Positions 33,190 to 44,008 of a DNA stretch of 64,000 nt are shown piece by piece. The notes beneath the pieces were generated by a model. It made no database searches. It saw nothing but the letters and a program-made list of their open reading frames with translations, and had not been told where the DNA came from. The stretch spans positions 9,238,001 through 9,302,000 of the forward strand of contig CANTUV010000014.1 of the NCBI GenBank assembly GCA_947685225.1. Direction: 5' to 3'. This stretch comes from Garcia nutans. Its lineage: Eukaryota; Streptophyta; Magnoliopsida; Malpighiales; Euphorbiaceae. Within the stretch, counting starts at the first letter, position 1. Every line of letters begins with the position of its first letter. A program made the translations under genes and the position numbers.

Positions 33190-34215
33190 TAATTTACAAT
33201 AAATCAGCGAGAAATTAATTTTATTTTCTATTTTAAAGTAATTGGTCGCTAATTAGTCGCTAAATGACTCGCTGATTTGCGAGAAAAATAGATTAGTCGC
33301 TAATTTGCGAGAATATAGAGACCAATTAGCGAGAAATTAATTTTATTTTCTATTTTAAAGTAATTGGTCGCTAAATGGCTCGCTGATTTGCAAGAAAAAT
33401 AGTTAGTCGCAGATTAGTCGCTAATTTGCGAGAATATAAAGACCAATCAGCGAGAAATTAATTTTATTTTCTATTTTAAAGTAATTGGTAGCTAATTGGT
33501 CGCTAAATGGCTCGCTAATTTGCGAGAAAAATAGTTAGTCGCAGATTAGTCGCTAATTTGCGAGAATATAGAGACCAATCAGCTAGAAATTAATTTTATT
33601 TTCTATTTTAAAGTAATTGGTCGCTAAATGGCTCGCTGATTTGCGAGGAAAAATAGTTAGTCGCAGATTAGTCGCTAATTTGCGAGAATATAGAGACCAA
33701 TCAGCGAGAAATTAAATTTATTTTCTATTTTAAAGTAATTGGTCGCTAAATGGCTCGCTGATTTGCGAGAAAATAGTTAGTCGCAGATTAGTCGCTAATT
33801 TGAGAGAATATAGAGACCAATCAGCGAGAAATTAATTTTATTTTCTATTTTAAAGTAATTGGTCGCTAAATGGCTCGCTGATTTTGCGAGAAAAATAGAT
33901 TAGTCGCTAATTTGCGAGAATATAGAAACCAATCAGCGAGAAATTAATTTTATTTTCTATTTTAAAGTAATTGGTTGCTAAATGGCTCGCTAATTTGCGA
34001 GAAAAATAGTTAGTCGCTAATTTGCGAGAATATAGAGACCAATCAGCGAGAAATTAATTTTATTTTCTATTTTAAAGTAATTGGTCGCTAATTGGTCGCT
34101 AAATGGCTCGCTAATTTGCGAGAAAAATAGTTCGTCGCAGAATTATCGTTAATTTGCGAGAATATAGCAACGGATTAGCGAGAAATTAATTTTATTTTCT
34201 ATTTTGGTATAATTT
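33190..34215. repeat. Tandem array, about 120-bp unit, about nine copies, in CACTA left arm
   Basis: Each unit contains 'gcgagaaattaattttattt', 'tctattttaaagtaattgg', 'tcgctaaatggctcgctgat' and 'tttgcgagaatatagagacc'. The common core recurs near 33213, 33340, 33458, 33586, 33710, 33830, 33944, 34056 and 34178. Units differ mainly by loss or gain of 'agtcgcagatt'. The short tcgct/agcga motifs inside are the subterminal motif of the element and probable transposase-binding sites. Confidence 0.85.
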
Positions 34216-35100
34216 TGATTTAACTCCTGTATCTTCTCTTCTTCCCCTCAATAAAATACCACTTCTCTCTCTTTTTGGCAACTCTTTGATCAGTGAAAGA
34301 GTGATGATAAATGGATGCTTATTAATATTTGTTTTTGTTGACAATCGGGTCCAAAACTCCAGCTAAAAACGAGCTCTTTTGTTTTAAAAATCAGCGAAAC
34401 AAGGGGAAAGAAAGAAAGAAAGAAAGAGTATTACATTATTCATTTCCCTTTCCCTTATAAATCTGAATCTCAAAATAAATAATGAAGAACCCCAAGCCTA
34501 CAGTCAATTAATTATTTTTTGAGGTTAGCTTTAATTTTACTTGCTTTTTATAAAATTTGTTTACTTATCTGCAAATAAAAATTTTGATGTTATTGAAGAG
34601 ATTAATTTTTGCATGAATATAATTTGAATTGTCTTTAAATGCATGAGACTCTATGTGAACATAATTGAAAAAATAATTAGCCATTTTATCTTTAAAAATC
34701 TATATTATTTATGTTGAGCTATTTATTATTTTATTTTAATAATATTTTTTTTAGTTATTTTGCTCGTATAGACTCCATGTAGTTATATTTATCTAATATT
34801 ATACCTAAAAAATATAATAAAGTTTAGCTTAATTTCTATACTTAAGTAAAATATTTTTATATATTTTATACTATTTGTATATTTTAATAGTTTTCTTAAT
34901 ATGATTTAAAGAATTGAATATGGTTATGATAATAAAAATATATATAGTATGATAAAGTTATATATGCCAATTTTTAGAAATATAAAAAAAATTAAAAAAT
35001 AATAAAAAGCTTATGAGTAAGTTATTAAAATTAGATATCAATAATATGAAAGTAACGCCAAAGTTTTCTTCTAGTATAATAACGAAAAAAAAAACCAAAT
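34216..35100. other. CACTA interior, possible captured leader region
   Basis: It starts with C/T-rich and purine tracts ('cttctcttcttcccctc', 'gggaaagaaagaaagaaaga'). A stretch of mixed base composition at 34250-34515 ends in a possible donor ('ttttttgag|gttagc'). The rest (34516-35100) is AT-rich and intron-like. It looks like a plant 5' leader with its first intron, but no protein can be named. Confidence 0.3.
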
Positions 35101-35208
35101 ATTTTTTTTATTGATATTTATTTATTTGTTGATCGGGCAAGTTGCAGCATACAAATACAACTCCGCTAGGGCTTGTTTTTGGGTAAAATGGATCGGATTA
35201 ACTTGTGG

Positions 35209-35220
35209 TTTTGGCGGGAA
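35209..35220 (+). promoter_or_regulatory. E2F-like site upstream of the MSI1 fragment
   Basis: TTTTGGCGGGAA fits the plant E2F consensus WTTSSCSS. It lies 121 bases upstream of the MSI1 start codon, in sequence with gene-like base composition. This suggests that part of the MSI1 promoter or leader was captured too. Binding is inferred only. Confidence 0.5.
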
Positions 35221-35340
35221 TAGCTTTGGTCCCTCCTCCTGAAATCCCCAAATCACACTTACCCATCCACATGCCCAATTTCACAACCCTAGCTATTACT
35301 CTGTAGCGGATTAAATTGAATCAAAAATTGGAGAAGAATA

Positions 35341-36378
35341 ATGGGGAAATACGAAGCCGAAATGAGAGAGGAAATAGAGGAAAGACTCATAAATGAAGAA
35401 TACAAAATATGGAAAAAGAATACTCCTTTTCTTTACGATCTGGTCATCACCCATGCCCTTGAGTGGCCCTCCCTTACAGTTGAGTGGTTACCTGACCGCG
35501 AGGAGCCTCCTGGCAAGGACTACTCCGTCCAGAAAATGATTCTCGGCACCCACACCTCCGAAAACGAGCCCAACTACCTCATGCTTGCCCAAGTCCAGCT
35601 TCCGTTTGATGATGCCGAGAACGATGCCCGCCACTACGATGACGATCGCTCTGATTTTGGTGGTTTTGGAGCTGCCAACGGCAAGGTTTCTTTCTTTTAA
35701 ATTTTCTTTACCGCTTTCTCTTTCTAAAAATTTATTATTTTTTCTGTGAAATTGTTGTGTTTTGTAGGTCCAAATAATTCAGCAAATCAATCACGAGGGA
35801 GAAGTTAACAGAGCTCGTTATCTGCCTCAAAATCCTTTTATTATTGCCACCAAGACTGTTAGTGCTGAAGTTTATGTCTTTGACTACAGCAAGCACCCAT
35901 CTAAGCCCCCTCTTGACGGCTCTTGTACTCCCGATTTGAGGTTGAGGGGCCACAGCACTAAAGGCAATGGTTTGTCTTGGAGTAAGTTTAAACAGGGTCA
36001 CTTGCTTAGCGGTTCTGATGATGCTCAAATTTGTTTGTGGGACATCAATTCTACTCCTAAGAATAAGGCCCTTGACGCTATGCAAATTTTTAAGGTCTGT
36101 TTCGCTGCTTATACTTTCACTTCACTTGATCTACTTGCTCCTCTCAATAATAGTACCTTTTTTTTTGCAATTCTAACAAGAATTGGAAAAAAATCATTAA
36201 CTTTACTTGTTCATATTAAAATGACTGCTAGGTTTTGTGCATCGTTTGTAAATTGTGGTAATGTTTTCAAATTTATGCTTAATAGGTTCATGAAGGCGTT
36301 GTAGAAGATGTAGCATGGCATCTTAGGCATGAATACTTATTTGGCTCTGTTGGGGATGATCAATACTTATTTTTTTAA
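35341..36378 (+). pseudogene. MSI1: Captured 5' part of MSI1 (histone-binding WD40), truncated
   Basis: MSI1 is the RbAp46/48-type WD40 protein of CAF-1 and Polycomb complexes. Three exons join in frame: 35341-35685 (115 codons, ends AACGGCAAG|gt), 35768-36094 (109 codons, tag|GTCCAA to TTTAAG|gt) and 36286-36378. They match plant MSI1 closely: EEIEERLINEEYKIWKKNTP (histone H4-binding helix), HALEWPSLTVEWLPDRE, VQIIQQINHEGEVNRARYLP and GHLLSGSDDAQICLWDIN. In exon 3, HEGVVEDVAWHLRHEYLFGS and then VGDDQYL leave the family after about 36369, and TAA follows at 36376-36378. The frame has 254 codons with no internal stop, against about 420 in the family. It keeps the N-terminal helix and roughly two WD repeats, so a full propeller cannot form. 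It lies inside the CACTA element. Confidence 0.88.
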
Positions 36379-36603
36379 AGAAGTTTTAATGATGAAATCA
36401 AGAAATCTGTGTGGATTACTGTTGTCATTTCATTGTTTTTGTGTTGCAAATGAAAATGTGATTTGTATGAATTACTTCCCAAAAATCAGAGGAATGGGAA
36501 GTTTATATGATAACTCCAATTTCATCCCAATCAAGTTTCTTCCAACTATAGAAAATGAGGGGCTTCACTGTGTATGATGAGTTAGTTATTTACTATGTAG
36601 CAG
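36379..36603. other. Junction between captured fragments in the CACTA element
   Basis: After the MSI1 homology ends, the sequence has intron-like composition and ends with an acceptor (tatgtagcag, to 36603) before the RPN1 exon. It is probably the intron preceding the RPN1 exon. The open frame 36329-36577 is not supported as a protein. Confidence 0.4.
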
Positions 36604-36881
36604 GTTAATATAATGGACACACTAAGCAGACTCAGCTATGATACAGTTTCAGAAGTTGCAATGGTGAGATGGAGTTGGTTTGGGTCTAATTTATTTTTTA
36701 TCCCCTTAGATCTTTCTGTATAAAGGCTGTAATGTTTGTTTAAATGCTGCAGGCTGCAATTATTTCCTTAGGTTTGATAGCTGCAAGGACCAATAATGCT
36801 AGAATTACCTGCACGCTTAATGCTAGAATTACTGGCATGCTTCGCAATCTTTCAAGCTATTAATACAAAGATGCTAGCCTC
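36604..36881 (+). pseudogene. RPN1: Captured fragment of RPN1 (26S proteasome subunit, PSMD2 type)
   Basis: Exon 36604-36663 reads VNIMDTLSRLSYDTVSEVAM and has a consensus acceptor before it and ATG|gtgaga after it. After an 89-base intron (36664-36752, ending ctgcag), the second exon reads AAIISLGLIAARTNNARIT, then GMLRNLSSY and KDASL. This is the RPN1 region of PC-type repeats that scaffolds the proteasome base. A 24-bp tandem duplication (aatgctagaatta...) adds eight codons. A TAA follows SSY, so the frame is broken. Homology stops near 36881. The plus orientation matches the MSI1 piece. Confidence 0.82.
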
Positions 36882-36905
36882 TGAAACTGGGATATTTGTA
36901 TGCAG

Positions 36906-36984
36906 GTATCAAGGGATGATTAAGGGTTATAGTGGAGTTTTCCGATTAGGAGAGGCGACTTCAACTTTGGATGCTGATTCCCCG
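36906..36984 (+). pseudogene. Captured exon of a TruB-type tRNA pseudouridine synthase
   Basis: An exon-like stretch bounded by tgcag| (36905) and CCG|gtgtgt (36985). In frame it reads YQGMIKGYSGVFRLGEATST, then LDADSP. In TruB synthases, which make pseudouridine 55 in tRNA, this is the block ending in 'GEATSTWDADSP'. Here the Trp codon TGG is TTG (Leu). Only 26 codons are present and the catalytic Asp motif of TruB is not included. It lies 24 bases after the RPN1 fragment, so two unrelated genes were joined. Confidence 0.7.
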
Positions 36985-37228
36985 GTGTGTTTTTATATTT
37001 TGAATAACATCTGGTGATTGTTATTTTATAGTTAAATGCTTTGCGATAATTGGATCATGAATGTACTTCTTATCCCTTACTTTGAAGCTTTAATAACCAA
37101 GACATTTGCAAATTATACTGCTTTCTTATCCTACAATGAATTTTAGGAGATAAATGACTTAATATTTTGCTCGTGCTAATATTTTGCTCCTGCTCTATAA
37201 GCTTACCGAGAGTTCTTTCATTGAACAG

Positions 37229-37263
37229 CTATCAGTGTCAGTGAAAAAGCGTTGAAGTCTCAG
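37229..37263 (+). pseudogene. Possible fourth captured exon, unrecognised
   Basis: A 35-base stretch bounded by an acceptor (cattgaacag) and a donor (CAG|gtatga). One frame reads ISVSEKALKSQ without a stop. It is too short to name and could be chance. Confidence 0.25.
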
Positions 37264-38059
37264 GTATGATGGAGAAGAACAAGTGAATTCTGTTGATCAG
37301 TGCTTGAGAATATGCTCTACACTTAAAATATTGCAAACTAGAAATGTCTATATTGGACTTTGAAATTTGTATTGTGATAATCTGAGAATTTGTTTTAGGA
37401 AAATGGGACCACTTTAAAATAGTGGATTGTGGCGGCACATAAAAGAATGGGACCCATCTTCATTTTCATTTTTATATATTATTTTTTTATTAGAAACATT
37501 TTTATATTCTTTGTTTTTGGCATTTTTTTTAATAATTGTGCTTTACTATTTGTTATTGCTCTTGTTCTCTTTCTCTCTTTGCAAATAAAAAAAATTATAG
37601 TAAAAAATAAAATAATAATAAACCACAATGGCTCTTAGTTTGCTTCCTTACAAGTTATACCACCACACAACATGCAATTCCTATTATAACATATCTATAA
37701 AACACAACTCCTTTAGCTTGTTTCTTTTATGTTCTCAATTCTTTATTACATATATTACCATTTTCTCTTCTTTTTTTTTTTTTTAAATTTGGTTTAACCC
37801 TATCTTTTTTTCATAACTTTACTGTTTCAAATTTATACTTATTTCAATATTATTAAGTAAAATTTATTAAGAAATTAATAAAAGTTTAGTATATTTATTG
37901 CCACTAATAATTTAATTATGAATGTTGTGTTATTTGATTATTATTGTAATGAATGACTATTTTATAAACATGTTTGGTTATTATATTTGAAATTCAACAG
38001 GTTCTTGAAAATGTGTAGACAAAAAAAAATTGGAATACTGGAAAAATATAGCCAAACAA
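37264..38059. other. AT-rich interior of the CACTA element, no gene seen
   Basis: Low-complexity T-rich and A-rich DNA with no coding signal. It could be intron sequence of the captured genes. Confidence 0.5.
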
Positions 38060-38515
38060 TTATAAAATTGCGACAAAATTGCGACAAAATCAGCGACCAA
38101 ATGTGACAAAAAAATATTGAATTCTGCGACAAATCAACAACTGAAACAACGAGAAAAATATTGCGACACATCAGCGACAAATTTTAGCGAGCAAATTAGC
38201 GACAAATTCAGCAACTAAATTAACGACCCAAATAGCTATGAATTCAACGACTAAAGTTAAATCAGCGACGACTTTCAGCGGGAATAAATAATTCCCGCCA
38301 AAAATGAAAATGTCGTTGAATTTGTCTCTGTTTTATCGCTGATTTGTCACTAATCAACGACACGCACAATTGGTCGCTGATTTGTCGTTGATTTTTTAGC
38401 GACCAGGACATTACCGTCTGCTCGATTTTTCTCGCTGTTCGTCGCTGATATTGTCGCTATCGTATTTTGATCGTTGATTTCGTCGTTAATGGTGTCGCAG
38501 ATTGCTGTTTTTTTT
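38060..38515. repeat. Subterminal repeat zone, CACTA right arm
   Basis: Many copies of gcgacaaa, atcagcgac, cgacaaattcagc and, towards the end, the opposite strand (tcgctgat, gtcgttgat). This mirrors the left arm, but without the 120-bp tandem units. Confidence 0.85.
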
Positions 38516-38521
38516 GTAGTG

Positions 38522-38524
38522 TAT
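38522..38524. repeat. Target-site duplication TAT, right (CACTA)
   Basis: It follows GTAGTG, which ends at 38521. Confidence 0.8.
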
Positions 38525-41390
38525 ACATTGTTGTCATATGATCTTTTATTAATTTTATTTTACTATTTAAATATTTCTCAATATTAAAAAAAATAAAATT
38601 TGAAATCTCAATGTAACAAAATAAAATGTTAAATGCTAAATATACAAATCCTGTAAAATTAAGAGACTGCATATTTTTCCTAAATATATATATATATAAT
38701 CGATTTAAATTTTCAACTGAATGAGAAAGAGTTAATAAATTAGAGAGTTCCCTCTATTATATTGTTGAATTAAATTCTAATTTATTAAAAACTTAAAATT
38801 TTTGGTATTTTTATTTTTAAAAAATTATGTAAATTTGATTTAAAAAGTAATAATAATATATATATATATATAATTCAAGCGTGATATCCGCCAGACGGCC
38901 AGAGTGAATGAAAAATTGAAAAGTGAGGAACAGGATATGCCTTCAGCTCAGCACTTGCTTGTCTATTTTTCTTTTTCCTTTTTTTTTTAACTTTTTAAAT
39001 TATAATTTCAGTTCCTTTTCCTTATGATGTGGTCTAAAGTTTGGGGAGTGCAAGTGCTTATTACTATTGCCAATGACAATCAATAAAGATGCGGTCCCTT
39101 CGAAAAAACCAGCTTTTATATTTATATATATTAGTAATTTATTTATTGTTATAATTATAATAAAGAATTTATTTATTAGTACAGGGGAGATTTTTTTTTT
39201 GTTCTTTTCATAAGAGACAATTCATTTCAATTTCCACTTATAAACTCTTGGACGTTTAAACCACGAAATTATAATTTAATAACTAAAAATATGTATTGCT
39301 TTCGTTTAAATATTGAGTTCACATCTTTTCCATTCGTAAATAATAAATAAAAAAAATCCAAATGCTTAAGCCACGAAAGCATTTCTCTCAGTGAGATAGC
39401 TATGTAATAAAAGGCTCGGAATTATAGCAAAAAACCTAGAGAATCCAGGCAAAAAAAAATCCTTTTTTTATTTCAAACCACCGCAGCATACCTATAGTAT
39501 TTTGGCCATTAAATATAAATGTATTTATATTGCATTTAATCCAACCAGCTTAATAAAAAAAAAGTTCCAACCAGCTTGTGGTTTACATCAGTCAAAACAA
39601 GTAAAGGTAGTTTTAACATTTTTCCATTTTTGTAAATAGTTGACAATAAAATTAACTCTATCAGCGACATGCATAATTATTTTGCTGCCAACAAGCCAAG
39701 ATTCAAATGATATTAGTTTTAAAAATAAAAATTAACTCAAGCTTTTACTGTCTCACTGACTCAGAACTATGAGTAAAACCAACTAAGCCCAAACTTCCTT
39801 AACTTTTCATATAATACAAAATTGCATAAAATTTATTCTCAAGTTTATTATAAAATAAAAGGACTCGAGTTCAAAGGAGTTTTCCTTTGCAAGGTTAGAC
39901 TTATCCATTGAAAATCTATAACTTTCAGCAGTGAGTTGTTATTTTATATCTTTGACCAATTTTCTTCAACAATTCAATCATTAATTAATGCTTATAAATT
40001 TTTTTTATTAATTACATATAAAGAAGAAAGAACACCTAGCTTCCAACTCGAAATCTACGCGGGAGTAATATACACTTTTGATCACTAGGCTATATATCGG
40101 TAGTTAATGCTTATAAAATTTTTAACTGAAACTCCGTATCTAGATCTCATTTCATATTCCCCATTTTTAAAGAAATGCCAAAGCATCCATAAGTATCCAT
40201 AGAAACAAAAATCATTTAATAAATTGATATCTGATCAATACATATCATAATTAGAAATAAGATTCCTCACCCTCACATGTTCATAAATTTCACATTATAG
40301 TATATAAATATATATATATAGGAATGCCTTGGTGATAATGATATATATATATACCTTGGTGATAATGATATGCACAAAAATAAGTCAATCATAAAATAAT
40401 ATTTTTTTATGTAAAAAAATTATTAATTATAATTTAATTGTGATATTATTATAATAGTTGAAAACTATACAAGTTAGCAATGTGATATTTTTTTTGGTCA
40501 TTATTATTTATATTTAATATAAAAAAGGAATTTGTGAATTGTTTAATTAAACAGAAATATTTTGATTAACATATTTATTTATTATTTTATCAGATTATAT
40601 TTTCCCCCAAAGATCAGAAATTAGACGATTAACAGAACATAATGTAGAAACAGATATATATACAATAATTATACTAAATATTAAAAATATAACTTAACAT
40701 TCAACAGAATGCGAAATAGAATATTTGTGTGAGATTTAATACCAAGAAGAATTGAATAACTTATTGTAGCTTGCCGCATTATTTCCTTGATAATTAAACC
40801 AACTCATGGACAGTTAGGTCGGCTGCCTGCCGCCGTTTCATGAAAATATTTTACTTACTAATTAATAATAATTAAATAAATATAGGCACCTCCCTCAATA
40901 AAATAAATAAATAAACCCAAGCACTTCCTCATTAATTATTTCTTAAGCGATTTTCATTTTTTTTTATTGATATTCTGTATTTGATGATGTATACTTTTAT
41001 ATGCATGCAGTATTGGTCTATTTTGCAAATTATAATATAATTATAACATTTCTCAGTTCTCAAAATGATATAACTTTAATGCCATTAAGTAAAAATAATT
41101 ATCATTTGATACATTTTATAAAATTTAAAATTAAGCATTAAATAATATACAAGAATACATAATAACCACAGTAATAAATTGATAGTATTATTAAATGTCA
41201 AGATATATTAACAGTATCTCAATAATGTTATGATATTATTAAAAATTTTGATTTTTAGTAACACGATTTCACGTGTTGTTGAAAGAATTATTTATAATAG
41301 CTCCGGTTTATTATTTTAGGCCAAAAACTTCCGCCAACTTGAATTCCTCTATAAAAACTCTCATAAAAAGAACCAAAAATAATACAAACA

Positions 41391-41445
<55 letters not shown>
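41391..41445. repeat. (AAT)n microsatellite
   Basis: Uninterrupted AAT/ATA units, about 18 copies, ending before 'cagttac'. Confidence 0.95.
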
Positions 41446-43902
41446 CAGTTACAAAACTAGAAATTGAACGAGAGAGATAAATTTTTTAAGCCAAAAAAAT
41501 TATATACGAATTCGAATCGAAGGTAAAGTTAAAATTTTAATATTATAGTAAAATTTAAATTTTTATTATAAATTTCTATAAAAAAATTTCTCTATCAAAA
41601 TTTTATATTATTTATTAAATTCTAAAAATTTATTAAAAATTTTATTTATTTTTATTTTTATTTTTAAATTTATTAATTTATTTACAGAATTTTATTAAAT
41701 TAAATTTTATAAAAATATTATTTCAAATGAAAATATTAATTTTATCTAATTTATAATCAAATTATAAAATTCTAGTATAAAATTAATATCTAATAAAAAA
41801 ATTTTAAATATTCACTAATTAAAAACAAAAAATAAATAAACATGTATAAAGTGGGGTGGGGTTCATTTCCCTCAAACACACCCCCTCGATCCTTTTGTTC
41901 CTCTATAAATAGTAATGGAATATTTTTAATCAACTCATGATATATTTGGTAAAATTGATATAATAATTAATATCTATCTTTATGTATAAAATTTGATGTG
42001 TATATATAGGGATTTTTCTTTTTAGCAAAAGTGTATATAGGGATTGCTTGTTACAAAACTTTGTGTTCTTTATAAAATGATCAATTGGTAGTATTGTTTC
42101 TTTAGAAATAATCAATAGTGTCTGCTCCCAAACAAAGAAAAAAAAAGATTAAGAATGACTGTATCTCATGTATGCTTCTATTGCTCGAACAAAAGATTGT
42201 GTCTGGGCCATGGGTACTATCAAGGGAAACTAATTGATCAAAAGCAATATAACTTAACCAAGAATCATTCAATTTATAGTCAAAATGAAGAGACAAAGCC
42301 ATCACTAATTAAGAAATTAAGCAGAGCAATTTGCAATTAATTCAAACTCATCTTTTTATTTTTTTCTTTTCTTTCTTTCATTTTACTGATTTTGCAAATT
42401 GTGTTTGCCAATGCTAGCACTTTTTTGAAAAATGGTTGCATTCAGGGAATTTAAGCATATGCAAAATAAAAAATAATTGTTTACGAAAAGTTGGTTCAAC
42501 AATAAACGACTTTGAAATATATTCTTAATTGCTAAGGATTTGAATTTGATTAAATTTAAATACATTAAACATGTACACCCTATTATACATGTAACTATTT
42601 ATGAGACTATATCTTGGTCTATATATATTAGAATTGATTTAAATGCTTAGTTATTAAAATATACGATTGTTTATATAAAATTTGATATCGTATTTCATTT
42701 TTGTAATTTTATATTTGTACTCAAATTTAAAATTACATTTATTTTGAATGATTATTTATTTAAATAAATTCTTTATTAAATGAGGAGTTGAGTCTTATTA
42801 GATTTGGGAGCTAATTTATCTAAATTATCTCTAAATATTTAGTAATACACCCAATACTTACTACTATTGAGTATGAGAAAATCATATACTTTCTTATTTT
42901 TATAATAAATACTGTACAAATATAACATGTGAATTTTCACTGAGGAACTGTCAAATAAAATTTGTATACATGTGTTTATAAATCGAAGTTTAAATTAGAA
43001 TCTTAATCACGCATTGTGCAGTAATAAAAATAATAATATATAAATAAATATATTTAATAATAAATAAATATAAAACAATTTATATAAAATTTAATAATAA
43101 ACTCTAATATAATAAATATAAAATAAAATATTTATCTCAATTTTTATGATAATTTCATCAAAATAATATAATTGAACAAATATAATCTTTTTATTTCATA
43201 ACATGATAATTTTAGTAATTAAAAATAAAACCAACACATATTTTTATTATAAAAAATTATAAATTCTATTTAAAAAGATAAAAAAAAATTGAAATTAAAA
43301 TTCAAGCAAATTTGGAAATGTTAAGAGTCATTTATTTTATTATTTGATTTTTTAAATTTATAAAAATATATAAATTAATTATTATTATAAAAATTATTAA
43401 TTTATAATTAATTTATTATGAAGATTAAGGGTTATATTTTTTAACTTTTCAAATTTCTAAAAAAAATATAAATTAATCAATATTATAAAATTATATTAAT
43501 ATGTAATTAACTTATAGAAGATTAAAAGTCATTAATATAATTTATTTAATTAATATTATAAAATTATATTAATGTGAAATAATTTTTGAATATATTAAAT
43601 TTTAAATTTTATATAAATTAGTAAAATTAAATGAAAAATAATTTAAAAAGAGGATTAGTATATTTTAAAAAATTGATGATGTGACAATCTAATAGCCTTC
43701 CTCATTTTTTTGGCTTATATATATATATATATATATAGATTTGAGAATTATTAAATTTTTAAAAAATATATAGATATAGATTTTAAAAATATTATTGAAA
43801 AAATGTGAATTTGAATTCTTTTATAAATTGAAATTTAAAATCTAAATGTATGAACAATCTAATTTAAAGCATGTAAGAATACATAGCAATTGGTTCATAC
43901 TC

Positions 43903-44008
43903 TGCCGTTTAAATCCAAATTCATTATACTTATGATTTTTTTTATGTCATATTTTGCTGTTTAAATCCAAATTCATCATACTTGTGATTTTTTCATATCA
44001 TATTTTGC
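43903..44008. repeat. Two-copy 52-bp tandem repeat
   Basis: Each unit reads 'tgc.gtttaaatccaaattc', then 'at.atactt.tgatttttt' and 'catatttt'. Confidence 0.8.

Larger units (their letters stand above)
32910..38521. mobile_element. CACTA (En/Spm-type) transposon carrying host gene fragments
   Basis: The left end CACTACAAAAAAAAGCGC (32910) and the right end, read inwards as CACTACAAAAAAAACAGC (from 38521), are terminal inverted repeats starting with CACTA. Both are followed by 'aat'. The 3-bp duplication TAT flanks the element (32907-32909 and 38522-38524), as expected for this superfamily. Subterminal zones are packed with TCGCTGA/TCAGCGA and TTGTCGC/GCGACAA motifs on both sides (32930-34210 and 38060-38515). 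No transposase (TNP2-like) is recognisable, so it is non-autonomous. Its interior carries gene fragments related to MSI1, RPN1 and TruB in one orientation, which makes it a Pack-CACTA element of 5.6 kb. Confidence 0.9.

Noticed and set aside
33190..34215. CRISPR-like array
   Set aside because: Plant nuclear context, 120-bp units with no unique spacers; it is a tandem array in a CACTA arm.
35341..36378. Complete functional MSI1 gene
   Set aside because: Homology stops within the family's early WD repeats; the remaining repeats are absent and unrelated captured sequence follows.
32910..38521. Autonomous CACTA transposase (TNP2/TNPA)
   Set aside because: No frame inside the element shows transposase motifs; the interior is accounted for by captured gene pieces, repeats and AT-rich DNA.
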